In this document: positions 17,859-26,670 of the stretch, piece by piece
How the letters are laid out: every line of letters starts with the position of its first letter
Numbering within the stretch: the stretch's first letter is position 1
Assembly: GCF_028595305.1 (NCBI RefSeq)
Contig: NZ_JAQQXS010000013.1
Location: 1 to 64,000, forward strand
From: Roseateles koreensis
Lineage (GTDB): Bacteria > Pseudomonadota > Gammaproteobacteria > Burkholderiales > Burkholderiaceae_C
Reading direction: 5' to 3'
Length of the DNA stretch: 64,000 bases
The notes under the pieces: model-generated
What the model saw: the letters and a program-made list of their open reading frames with translations, nothing else
Databases searched by the model: none
What the model was told of the DNA's origin: nothing
Program-made: the position numbers and the translations under genes

Positions 17859-18851
17859 ATGAAAAAACGAATGTCTCTGTGGGCGGCCCTGCTGGCCAGC
17901 GCCTTGATGCTGGCGCCCGGGCTGGCGTTCACGCAGTCTGACCCGGCCAGCTCGGTTGCGGGCGTGCTTGCGCGCAAGGCCCTGGCCATCAAAGTCAGCG
18001 CCCCTGAAACCAACCCGCTGCTTGCTGCGGCCCGCGCCGGAAACCGCTTGGTTGCGGTGGGCGCACGCGGCATGGTGCTGTTGTCTGACGACAACGGCAA
18101 ACAGTGGCGTCAGGCGGCTGAAGTGCCGGTGCGGAGCATGCTCACCAGCGTGAGTTTTGTGGATGCGCAACGGGGCTGGGCCGTGGGCCATGACACCAGC
18201 ATCCTGGCCACCACCGACGGCGGCGAGCACTGGCAGTTGCAGCATTTCGATGCCGAGACGGATCGCCCGCTGTTCTCGGTTCATTTCTTTGACGCTCGGC
18301 AGGGGGTGGCGGTGGGGCTGTGGTCGACCATCCTGACCACCGACGATGCGGGCGTGAACTGGCGTCAAGTCAAGGCGCCCGCTCCGCCCGAAGGCGGCAA
18401 GGCCGACCGCAATCTCTTCAGCCTGTTTGCCAGCCCGGCAGGCGCGATCTATGCCGCCGCCGAACGTGGCGCCGTGCTGCGCTCGAAAGACCGGGGCGTG
18501 AGTTGGGAGTACTTGAGCACCGGTTACAAGGGTTCGCTCTGGACCGGCCTTGCGCTGGATGAACAGACCCTTGTGGTGGCCGGCATGCGCGGCACGGTGT
18601 ATCGAAGCGATGACGCCGGAGCCCACTGGGCGAGCGTGCCTTCGCACACGCAAAGCTCCGTCACCCAACTGGCACGCCATGGCCAGCAGATGGTTGCCGT
18701 GGGTTTGGATGGCGTGATGCTGCGCAGCGACGATCAAGCCCGTACGCTGAGCTTCGCCCAACGTGACGACCGCCTCAAGCTGACCGCCGCCATCACCGCT
18801 GCTGACGGCAGCCTGCATCTCTTGTCTGCGCAGGGCGTCGTCTTGCCCTGA
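17859..18851 (+). CDS. YCF48/BNR-repeat beta-propeller protein
   Basis: A 330-residue exported protein (MKKRMSLWAALLASALMLAPGLAF signal split at about residue 25). It carries repeated propeller blades of the type GWAVGHDTSILATTDGGEHW and GVAVGLWSTILTTDDAGVNW, as in YCF48/HCF136 assembly factors. It starts ten bases after the RND gene and closes the plus-strand operon. YCF48-like proteins beside RND and DUF1302/DUF1329 genes are common; a periplasmic assembly or coupling role for the transporter is inferred. Confidence 0.82.
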   Translation: MKKRMSLWAALLASALMLAPGLAFTQSDPASSVAGVLARKALAIKVSAPETNPLLAAARAGNRLVAVGARGMVLLSDDNGKQWRQAAEVPVRSMLTSVSFVDAQRGWAVGHDTSILATTDGGEHWQLQHFDAETDRPLFSVHFFDARQGVAVGLWSTILTTDDAGVNWRQVKAPAPPEGGKADRNLFSLFASPAGAIYAAAERGAVLRSKDRGVSWEYLSTGYKGSLWTGLALDEQTLVVAGMRGTVYRSDDAGAHWASVPSHTQSSVTQLARHGQQMVAVGLDGVMLRSDDQARTLSFAQRDDRLKLTAAITAADGSLHLLSAQGVVLP

Positions 18852-18921
18852 GCGTGGCAGTACGCTCAACGCGCGGCCGGCGCGTAAACCGCGATTGAAG
18901 CAAATCGTGGTTCAATCTTGC

Positions 18922-19812
18922 ATGACTGCGTCGCGCCCCCCGTCCATGCCCGGTTTGCTGGCCTTTGAGGCGCTGGCGCGGCTGCGCAGTGTCACGCTGG
19001 CGGGCGAGGAGTTGAGCGTCACGCCCAGCGCCATCAGCCACCGCATCAAGCAGTTGGAGGCGCAACTGGGGGTGGTGCTGTTTGGTCGCAGCGATTTCAC
19101 GCTCAGCCATGAAGGTGCGCTCTACCTGGCGCGTGTACGCGAGGCGTTGGCGCTGCTGGCGCAGGTGCCGGGCCGCGGGGTGGCTCCGGGCCCGACGCGG
19201 CTGCGTGTGGCGGTCACGCCGACCTTTTCGCGCCAGATCTTGCTGCCGCGCCTGGCGCTCTTTCGCCACGCTTATCCCGAGATCGAGCTGGTGCTGCAGG
19301 TCACCATCCCCGTGCTCAATGTCTCGGCGGAGGAGGCGGATATCGAACTCCGCTTCGGCCCTGGCCCGCAGGCCCAGTTCAGCGACCGCGAGAGCGTGCA
19401 TCTGGCCGGCGACGTTGTCACGCCGGTGTGCAGCCCTGATTATTTGAATGACTTTGGCCCGTTTGACGGCTTCGACACGGCCGAGCAGATCGCCCGCGCG
19501 CGCCTGATCCGCAGCCCGCTTGAACCCTGGCGAACCTGGTTCACCGCCTGCGGGATCACGCAGAATGAGCCGCTCACCGGCGCGCAGTTCAACGACATCG
19601 GCCTGGTGCTGGACGCGGCGGTGGCCGGTTTTGGCGTGGCGCTGATCCGGTTGAAGCTGGGGGCAGCGTGGCTGGACAGCGGGCGCCTGCTGCGGCTCTC
19701 GTCGCGCGAGGTGCCCTCGCCGCATCACTACTTCTTGTGCTGGAAGCCCGGCGCGTTGCAGCGCTGGGAGTGCGCCGCTTTTGTCGACTGGCTGCAGCAC
19801 GCCCTGGCCTGA
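18922..19812 (+). CDS. LysR-family transcriptional regulator
   Basis: A 296-residue LysR-type regulator. The N-terminal winged helix is LLAFEALARLRSVTLAGEELSVT followed by PSAISHRIKQLEAQLGVVLF, and a periplasmic-binding-protein-like effector domain follows. It lies upstream of and in the same direction as the lactate permease and dehydrogenase genes and probably controls them. The ATG at 18922 is preferred over an upstream in-frame TTG. Confidence 0.82.
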   Translation: MTASRPPSMPGLLAFEALARLRSVTLAGEELSVTPSAISHRIKQLEAQLGVVLFGRSDFTLSHEGALYLARVREALALLAQVPGRGVAPGPTRLRVAVTPTFSRQILLPRLALFRHAYPEIELVLQVTIPVLNVSAEEADIELRFGPGPQAQFSDRESVHLAGDVVTPVCSPDYLNDFGPFDGFDTAEQIARARLIRSPLEPWRTWFTACGITQNEPLTGAQFNDIGLVLDAAVAGFGVALIRLKLGAAWLDSGRLLRLSSREVPSPHHYFLCWKPGALQRWECAAFVDWLQHALA

Positions 19813-19836
19813 TCACCCTCAGGTCCGGCGCGACCT

Positions 19837-19857
19837 GTGTTGAATTTCTTTCAACAC
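19837..19857. repeat. 8-bp inverted repeat in the lactate operon promoter region
   Basis: GTGTTGAA-N5-TTCAACAC is a perfect inverted repeat 93 bases before the permease start. It contains the T-N11-A spacing seen in LysR-type binding sites, so it may be the operator of the adjacent LysR protein. It also lies just after that gene's stop codon, and a transcription-stop role is possible, although no T-run follows. Confidence 0.5.
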
Positions 19858-19950
19858 GCAGGCCAGCAGCTTTCACGCACCCGGGCGCCTGGCTGCATAC
19901 ATTCTCTTTCCACGAGACGGGGCATTCACCGTCAGGATGGAGACAACACC

Positions 19951-21612
19951 ATGGTTTGGCAGCAGATCTACGATCCTTTCGGCAATATGGTCATTTCCAC
20001 CGCCCTGGCCGCCGTGCCCGTGGTGGTGATGCTGGTGGCCTTGGGCCTCTTGCACATCAAGGCGCACTTTGCCGCTGCGGCGGGCCTGGTCGCCGCGCTG
20101 GTGGTGGCGGTGATGGCCTACGGCATGCCATTCGAGATGGCGAGCCGTGCGGCGCTGTACGGCGGGCTCACCGGGCTTGTGCCGATCGGCTGGATCGTGC
20201 TCAACATCATCTTCCTGCAGCAACTGGCCGAGCAAAACGGCAGCTTCAAAGTGCTGCAGGATTCGCTCTCGGGCATCACCGAAGACCGGCGCTTGCAACT
20301 GCTGCTGATTGCCTTTTGTTTTGGCGCCTTCTTCGAGGGCGCGGCGGGCTTTGGTACGCCGGTGGCGGTCACGGCGGGCATCTTGATCGGCCTGGGCTTT
20401 TCGCCCTTGGCGGCCTCGGGGCTGAGTTTGATCGCCAACACGGCGCCGGTGGCTTTCGGTGCTTTGGGCACGCCGGTGATCACGCTGGCCAAGGTGCATG
20501 GCTATGACCTGATGCAGGTCACCGCGATGATCGGCCGGCAGCTGCCCTTGTTCAGCCTGCTGGTGCCGTTCTGGCTGATCTGGGCGTTTGCCGGGCGCAA
20601 GGCGATGCTGGAGATTTGGCCGGCGATCCTGGTCACGGGCTTGTCGTTCGCGATTCCGCAATACCTGGTCTCCAACTTCATCGGGCCTGAGCTGGTGGAC
20701 ATCATTGCCGCGCTGGTTTCGATGATGTGCCTGGTCGGTTTTTTGCGGGTTTGGCAGCCGAAAAAGGTCTGGACTTCGACCTCGCTCAAGGGCCACGAGC
20801 GCGATGGCGGCGACGCCAAGCCCGCTCTGCCGGTGGTTCGCCACAGCGCCGGCGCGCTGCTCAGTGCCTGGATGCCCTGGCTGATTCTCACGGTCTTTGT
20901 CTTCGTCTGGGGCCTGCCCAGCGTGAAGGCTTGGCTCAACGGCCTGTGGGCGCCCAGCTTCAAGATTGAAGGGCTGCACAACCTGGTGGAAAAAATGCCG
21001 CCGGTGGTGGCCAAGCCCACGCGTGAAGGTGCGGTCTATGTGCTGGGCCTGCTCTCCACCACCGGCACCGGCATCTTGCTGGCGGCCCTGGTCGGCGGCT
21101 TGTTCATGAAGTACCGGCCGATGCAGCTGGTGGCGACCTTTGGGCGCACCGTGTGGATGGTGCGTTACTCGCTGCTGACCATTGTGCTGATGCTGGGCCT
21201 GGGCACGCTGACGCGCTATTCAGGCACCGACACCACGCTGGGCCTGGCCTTTGCCGGAACGGGGGCGCTGTACCCCTTCTTTGGTACCTTGATGGGCTGG
21301 GTGGGTGTGGCCATGACCGGCTCTGACACCGCCAGCAATGTGCTCTTTGGCGGCATGCAGCGGGTCGCCGCCGACCAGCTGGGCCTGAGCCCCAATCTGA
21401 TGGGCGCGGCCAACAGCTCGGGCGGCGTGATGGGCAAGATGATCGACGCGCAATCCATCGTCGTGGCCAGCACCGCCACGCGTTGGTTCAACCACGAAGG
21501 CGATATCCTGCGCTATGTGTTCTTCCACTCGATTGCGCTGGCGTGCCTGGTGGGGGGCTTTGTGACGCTGCAGGCCTACGTCTGGCCGTTCACGCAGATG
21601 GTTGTTCGCTGA
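19951..21612 (+). CDS. lctP: L-lactate permease (LctP family)
   Basis: A 553-residue protein of the lactate permease family with about twelve to fourteen membrane helices. Family landmarks include FGAFFEGAAGFGTPVAVTAG, LGTPVITLAK and MGAANSSGGVMGKMIDAQSIVVA. It imports L-lactate (and glycolate) with protons. It is followed 17 bases later by L-lactate dehydrogenase. The ATG at 19951 follows GGATGGAGA. Confidence 0.91.
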   Translation: MVWQQIYDPFGNMVISTALAAVPVVVMLVALGLLHIKAHFAAAAGLVAALVVAVMAYGMPFEMASRAALYGGLTGLVPIGWIVLNIIFLQQLAEQNGSFKVLQDSLSGITEDRRLQLLLIAFCFGAFFEGAAGFGTPVAVTAGILIGLGFSPLAASGLSLIANTAPVAFGALGTPVITLAKVHGYDLMQVTAMIGRQLPLFSLLVPFWLIWAFAGRKAMLEIWPAILVTGLSFAIPQYLVSNFIGPELVDIIAALVSMMCLVGFLRVWQPKKVWTSTSLKGHERDGGDAKPALPVVRHSAGALLSAWMPWLILTVFVFVWGLPSVKAWLNGLWAPSFKIEGLHNLVEKMPPVVAKPTREGAVYVLGLLSTTGTGILLAALVGGLFMKYRPMQLVATFGRTVWMVRYSLLTIVLMLGLGTLTRYSGTDTTLGLAFAGTGALYPFFGTLMGWVGVAMTGSDTASNVLFGGMQRVAADQLGLSPNLMGAANSSGGVMGKMIDAQSIVVASTATRWFNHEGDILRYVFFHSIALACLVGGFVTLQAYVWPFTQMVVR

Positions 21613-21628
21613 TCACTGGAGACTTTTC

Positions 21629-22774
21629 ATGACCGTCATCACCACCGTTGAAGACCTGCGTGTGCTGGCCGAAAAACGCGTGCCGCGCATGTTCTACGAC
21701 TACGCCGACAGCGGCTCGTGGACCGAAAGCACCTACCGCGCCAACGAGAGTGATTTCGCCAAAATCAAGCTGCGTCAACGCGTGGCCGTGGACATGAGCA
21801 ACCGCAGCACCGCCACGAAAATGGTGGGCATCGACGTGAAAATGCCGGTGTGCATCGCGCCTGTTGGCCTGACGGGCATGCAGCACGCCGATGGCGAAAT
21901 CCATGCCGCGCGCGCCGCCGAGAAGTTCGGCATCCCCTTCACCTTGTCGACGATGAGCATCTGCTCGATCGAAGACATCGCCACGCACACCCGGGCACCG
22001 TTCTGGTTTCAGCTCTACATGATGCGCGACCGGGATGCGATGGCCCGCATGATTGAGCGCTGCAAGGCGGCGCGGTGCGGCGCGCTGGTGCTAACGCTTG
22101 ATCTGCAGGTGATCGGCCAGCGCCACAAAGACCTGAAGAACGGGCTCACCGCGCCGCCGCGCCCCACGCTGGCCAATATCGTCAACCTGATGAGCAAACC
22201 GCGCTGGTGCCTAGGCATGGCGGGCACGCGCCGCCACACCTTCCGCAATCTGGTGGGGCATGTGAAGGGCGTCAGCAATATGAACTCCCTGGCGGCCTGG
22301 ACCAACGAGCAGTTCGACCCCACGCTCTCCTGGGCCGATGTGGCTTGGGTCAAGCAACAGTGGGGCGGCAAGCTGATCCTCAAGGGCATCATGGATGTGG
22401 AGGACGCCAAGCTGGCGGTGGCCAGCGGAGCGGATGCGCTGGTGGTCAGCAACCACGGCGGGCGCCAACTCGATGGCGCGCCCTCCAGCATCGCGGCGCT
22501 GCCTGACATCGTGGCCGCGGTGGGCGATCAGATCGAAGTCTGGATGGACGGCGGCATTCGGTCCGGCCAAGACGTGCTCAAGGCCTGGGCGCTCGGCGCA
22601 CGTGGCACGATGATCGGTCGCGCCATGGTCTACGGCCTGGGCGCCATGGGCGAGGCCGGTGTGAGCAAGGCGCTGGAGATCATCCACAAAGAGTTGGACA
22701 TCACGATGGCCTTTTGCGGGCACACCGACATCCGGCGGGTAGATCGCAAGATTTTGGTCGACGTCAAGCCGTAA
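21629..22774 (+). CDS. lldD: L-lactate dehydrogenase (FMN-dependent, quinone-linked)
   Basis: A 381-residue alpha-hydroxyacid dehydrogenase of the LldD type. The start YDYADSGSWTESTYRANE, the FMN-binding APVGLTGMQH block and the active-site SNHGGRQLDG with His276 and Arg279 are all present. It oxidises L-lactate to pyruvate and passes electrons to quinone at the inner membrane. It is in an operon with lctP. Its 3' end overlaps the convergent LysR gene by 11 bases. Confidence 0.92.
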   Translation: MTVITTVEDLRVLAEKRVPRMFYDYADSGSWTESTYRANESDFAKIKLRQRVAVDMSNRSTATKMVGIDVKMPVCIAPVGLTGMQHADGEIHAARAAEKFGIPFTLSTMSICSIEDIATHTRAPFWFQLYMMRDRDAMARMIERCKAARCGALVLTLDLQVIGQRHKDLKNGLTAPPRPTLANIVNLMSKPRWCLGMAGTRRHTFRNLVGHVKGVSNMNSLAAWTNEQFDPTLSWADVAWVKQQWGGKLILKGIMDVEDAKLAVASGADALVVSNHGGRQLDGAPSSIAALPDIVAAVGDQIEVWMDGGIRSGQDVLKAWALGARGTMIGRAMVYGLGAMGEAGVSKALEIIHKELDITMAFCGHTDIRRVDRKILVDVKP

Positions 22775-23672
22775 TTCCGTCGCCCCCGCTGGCGCGCAGA
22801 CGTTCAACGGCCAGATCAATGAAGGCGCGTGCTTTGTGCGAAGCATGGCGGCCTTCGCGATGCACCAGATGCACCGGCAATGGCGCGGGCTCGAATGCCT
22901 CCAGAACGATTTTCAGGCCACCGTTGCGAACCTGCGCCGCCACCTGATAGGACATCAGTCGCGTCAGGCCCAATCCACCCAGCGCGGCGGCCAGGGCCGA
23001 GTCATTCGTCGTCGTGAACATGCGCGGCGCAACTTTCACCAGGCGCGAGACGCCGTCCACGACGAAGCGCCATTCAGGTGAGGGCGTCACCACACTTGCC
23101 GATACCAGCGTGTGCGCCGCCAGTTCTTCGGGCGACTGTGGGACGCCATGCTGGGCCAGGTACGCGGGCGCGGCGCAGACGACGCGCCGCACGCTCCCAA
23201 CCCGGATCGCTTGCAGCGAAGAATCCGGCAACTCGCCGATGCGCACGGCCACATCCACGCCTTCGTCCGTCAGATTCACCACCCGGTCCACAAACCAGCA
23301 GGCGGCGCTGACCTCGGGATAGCGCTGCAGGTATTCGCTCATGATGGGCGTCACATGCAGTGCGCCAAACAGCACCGGCGCGGTCACGGTCAGGCGGCCA
23401 CGCGGCGCCCCGTGCAGGCCGATGACCGACTCATCCGCCTCGGCCAGTTCGGTCAGGATGCGCCGGCAATCCTCCACATAACGTGCACCGGCCTCGGTCA
23501 CACGCACAACCCGCGTGGTGCGGGTTAGCAGGCGCGCACCCAGGTGCGCCTCCAACTCGGCGATGGCCCGCGTGACAGCAGGCGGCGAGATATTGAGCTT
23601 GCGCGCAGCCCCGGCAAAGCCATTGGCGTCGACCACCGCCACAAAGACCTGGATGAGATGCAGTCGGTCCAA
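22764..23672 (-). CDS. LysR-family transcriptional regulator
   Basis: A 302-residue LysR-type regulator; the DNA-binding part reads VFVAVVDANGFAGAARKLNIS then PPAVTRAIAELEAHLG. The start is a TTG at 23672 preceded by AGAGGA at good spacing. It diverges from an AhpD-like gene, which it probably controls in the usual LysR arrangement. The 142-base gap between them is AT-rich for this genome. Confidence 0.82.
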   Translation of the reverse strand: MDRLHLIQVFVAVVDANGFAGAARKLNISPPAVTRAIAELEAHLGARLLTRTTRVVRVTEAGARYVEDCRRILTELAEADESVIGLHGAPRGRLTVTAPVLFGALHVTPIMSEYLQRYPEVSAACWFVDRVVNLTDEGVDVAVRIGELPDSSLQAIRVGSVRRVVCAAPAYLAQHGVPQSPEELAAHTLVSASVVTPSPEWRFVVDGVSRLVKVAPRMFTTTNDSALAAALGGLGLTRLMSYQVAAQVRNGGLKIVLEAFEPAPLPVHLVHREGRHASHKARAFIDLAVERLRASGGDGITA

Positions 23673-23814
23673 TTATTCCTCTTTATGGAATGGTGTATTG
23701 ATTTTTTAGGTGATTCTAAATACCAATCGATTCAACGACAGTTCATACATCCGCTGAACAAGCAGCGGATGAACATCCACCCCAAGCCTTATCCCCCCTC
23801 ACCGGAGTTTGACC

Positions 23815-24363
23815 ATGTCGCGCCTCAGCATCCCTACCGTGGACCAATCCCTCGATGCCGCCAAGCCTTTGTTGGCCGCGGTTCAGCAGCAACTGGGCAT
23901 GGTGCCCAATCTGATGAAGCTGGTCGGCCACAGCCCCGCTGCGTTGGAGGGTTATCTCGCCTTGAATGGCGCGCTGGCCAAGGGCCGGTTGAGCGTGCAA
24001 CTGCGCGAACGCATTGCCCTGACCCTTGCCGAGTTCAATGGCTGTGACTACTGCTTGTCGGCGCATGACTACCTGGGCCGCAATGTGGCCAAGATCAGCA
24101 GCGAGGAACTCGCCGCCGCCCGCGACGCCCACTCGGCGGACCCTGCCACCGCTGCCGTGCTGCGCTTTGCCCGCCGCGTCGCGGAGGCGCATGGCCGCGT
24201 TGCCGATGCCGACCTCGCCGCGCTGCGTGCCGCCGGCTTTGACGAGGCCAGCGTGATCGAGATCGTGCTGAACGTGGCCCTCAACGTGCTGACCAATTAC
24301 GTCAACAATGTGGCCCTGACCGACATCGACTTTCCGCACATCAGTGCCAAGCTGGCAGCTTGA
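23815..24363 (+). CDS. AhpD-like/carboxymuconolactone decarboxylase-family protein
   Basis: A 182-residue protein with the AhpD active-site pattern: Glu73, Cys77-Asp-Tyr-Cys80 and His84 in EFNGCDYCLSAHDYLGR. Such proteins act as alkylhydroperoxidase-like disulfide reductases, often against peroxides or reactive electrophiles. It is divergent from a LysR gene and followed by a DUF1348 gene about 96 bases on. The ATG at 23815 follows CGGAG. Confidence 0.85.
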   Translation: MSRLSIPTVDQSLDAAKPLLAAVQQQLGMVPNLMKLVGHSPAALEGYLALNGALAKGRLSVQLRERIALTLAEFNGCDYCLSAHDYLGRNVAKISSEELAAARDAHSADPATAAVLRFARRVAEAHGRVADADLAALRAAGFDEASVIEIVLNVALNVLTNYVNNVALTDIDFPHISAKLAA

Positions 24364-24459
24364 TGCGCTAAGTCAACGGGACATCAACGGGACGGCAGAG
24401 GTGCCCCCGCGCCGCCCCGTCCCTGCTCAAGTTCCTTCACCCAACCCAAGGCCGCGCCC

Positions 24460-24969
24460 ATGACTCAAACCGCCGACACCGCCGATTCAGCACAGACCGC
24501 TGAAGCCCCGCGCCCACCGCTGCCCCCCTTCAGCCTTGAAACCGCACAACAGAAGGTTCGCATGGCCGAAGACGCGTGGAATACGCGCGATCCCCAGCGT
24601 GTGGCGCTAGCCTATACGCCCGACAGCCGCTGGCGCAACCGCAGCGAGTTTGTGCGCGGGCGCGCGCAGATCCGTGAACTGCTGGCGCGCAAATGGACGC
24701 GCGAGCTGGATTACCGCCTCATCAAAGAACTGTGGGTGCACGAAGGCCACCGCATCGCCGTGCGCTTCGCCTACGAGTGGCATGACGACGCGGGCAACTG
24801 GTTTCGCTCCTACGGCAACGAGAACTGGGCCTTTGATGCACAGGGCTTCATGGCCGAGCGCCACGCCAGCATCAACGACAAGCCCATTCGGCCCCACGAA
24901 CGGCTGTTCCACTGGCCTCAAGGCCCGCGCCCAGTCGATCACCCGGGCTTGAGTGAATTGGGCTTGTGA
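24460..24969 (+). CDS. DUF1348 protein (NTF2-like fold)
   Basis: A 169-residue soluble protein with the DUF1348 pattern [26 protein letters not shown] and, later, [21 protein letters not shown]. The family has the cone-shaped NTF2-like fold, used by many small enzymes and binding proteins; no reaction is known for it. It overlaps the end of the convergent chemoreceptor gene by 31 bases. Confidence 0.8.
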   Translation: MTQTADTADSAQTAEAPRPPLPPFSLETAQQKVRMAEDAWNTRDPQRVALAYTPDSRWRNRSEFVRGRAQIRELLARKWTRELDYRLIKELWVHEGHRIAVRFAYEWHDDAGNWFRSYGNENWAFDAQGFMAERHASINDKPIRPHERLFHWPQGPRPVDHPGLSELGL

Positions 24970-26513
24970 CGCGCGCCGGACAGCCGGAATACCGCCACCA
25001 AATGGCCCAGGGTCTCGGCTTGTGAGCGCAGGGACTCTGCGGCGGCGGCAGTCTGTTCAACCAGGGCCGCGTTTTGCTGGGTCATGTCGTCCAGGCGGGT
25101 GACGGCACTGTTGACTTCGGCGATGCCGCTGTACTGGCTTGCGCCGGCATCGCTGATTTCGGAGACCGTGCGGGTCACGCGTTGTACCGAGTCCAGGATC
25201 TCGTTCATCGACTGGCCGCTGCGCTCGGCCTGTGCGCTGCCCTGGGCCACTTGTTCAGTCGAATCATTGATGAGCCGCTTGATCTCCTTGGCGGCCTCGG
25301 CGCTTCGCCCGGCCAGGCTGCGTACCTCGGACGCCACCACGGCAAAGCCGCGCCCCTGTTCGCCAGCGCGTGCAGCCTCCACCGCAGCGTTGAGCGCCAG
25401 GATATTGGTCTGGAAGGCCACCCCGTCGATGACGCTGATGATGTCGCTGATCTTGCCGCTGGACGTGGAGATGTTCCCCATCGAGCTGACCAGGGCCGTC
25501 ATGACCGAGGCACCTCGCTGGGCTTGGCTGGCCGCGTTGTTGGCCAGTTGATGGGTCTGCCGGGCGGCCTCGGCGGTTTGTTGCACCTGCTCGGTCAACT
25601 CGCGCATCGACGCGGAGGTGCGCTGCAAATTGGCGGCCGCGTCCTCGGTTCTGCTTGAAAGATCCTGGCTGCCGGACGCCACCTCCCGCGAGGCGACGCC
25701 GATGGATTCGGTGGCATCGCGGATGCCCTGCACCATGTGCGCGAGCCGCGCCTGCATCGCGATGAGCTGATCCAGCACATGGCCGACCTCATCAGCCGGG
25801 CCGGCAACAACCGTCCGGCTGAGATCGCCGTGGGCCACGGCCTCCATCGCATTGCGCACGGTGTCCAGCCTTGACCGCAGCCGGCGTACAAACAACTCGA
25901 TCCCCAGCCATGCAAGAAGGCTGGCGAGCAACACCAGCGCCAGGGTGACGTAGGCGTCCCGCCGTGCGATGGCCGCGACCTCATCCACATAAACCCCGGA
26001 GCCGATCACCCAATTCCAGGGCGCAAACAGCTGGACGTAGCTGCGTTTGGGTTCAGGGTCCTTGGCGTCCGGTTTGTTCCACAGATAGTCCACAAAACCG
26101 GCCTTGCTGGCCTTGACGGTTGCAACCATTTCGACGAAAAGCCGCTTGCCGGTCGGGTCCACACTGTTGGTGAGGTCTTTGCCGTTGAGCTCCGGCTTGA
26201 TGGGGTGCATCACCATCGTCGGGCCCATGTCGTTGATCCACAAATACTCTTTGCCCGAGTAGCGGATCTTGCCGATGGCTTCGGCGGCTGATTGGCGTGC
26301 CTCGGCATCGCTGATGGCGCCGCTGTGGGCCTTGTCAAACCACTGTTGGGCGATGCGGTCGGCCGCTTGCACCTGCGAGACGGTTTCGTTGAGTCGCAAC
26401 TCAAGCAGACTTTGCTCTGAACGCCAGGATAAAAAACCAATCACCCCAACAAAGGCCAGCAAGGTACAAGCCAGTGCTGCGCGCAGGCTGCGGGCCAGGG
26501 TCCAAGAATTCAT
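24939..26513 (-). CDS. Methyl-accepting chemotaxis protein with periplasmic Cache domain
   Basis: A 524-residue receptor. A first membrane helix (about residues 12-28) leads to a single Cache-type sensor ([20 protein letters not shown], then [10 protein letters not shown]) and a second helix near 188-206. A HAMP region and the signalling hairpin follow, with tip [20 protein letters not shown]. Cache domains of this form often bind small carboxylates. Its place beside lactate genes is suggestive only. Confidence 0.88.
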   Translation of the reverse strand: MNSWTLARSLRAALACTLLAFVGVIGFLSWRSEQSLLELRLNETVSQVQAADRIAQQWFDKAHSGAISDAEARQSAAEAIGKIRYSGKEYLWINDMGPTMVMHPIKPELNGKDLTNSVDPTGKRLFVEMVATVKASKAGFVDYLWNKPDAKDPEPKRSYVQLFAPWNWVIGSGVYVDEVAAIARRDAYVTLALVLLASLLAWLGIELFVRRLRSRLDTVRNAMEAVAHGDLSRTVVAGPADEVGHVLDQLIAMQARLAHMVQGIRDATESIGVASREVASGSQDLSSRTEDAAANLQRTSASMRELTEQVQQTAEAARQTHQLANNAASQAQRGASVMTALVSSMGNISTSSGKISDIISVIDGVAFQTNILALNAAVEAARAGEQGRGFAVVASEVRSLAGRSAEAAKEIKRLINDSTEQVAQGSAQAERSGQSMNEILDSVQRVTRTVSEISDAGASQYSGIAEVNSAVTRLDDMTQQNAALVEQTAAAAESLRSQAETLGHLVAVFRLSGARHKPNSLKPG

Positions 26514-26670
26514 GACGAGCTCTCGTGAATGGGGTAGAGCTGTAATTTATCCCTACCCTCCTAACTTGTCACTCAGTGTGAGCTTGCCGGGCATTTGACC
26601 CTGGGCCTCACGCTATTCGTGTACCTATCGCACCTCTTTCAAGCGGGAGCGGGCGGCCTTCAAGCTGTTC

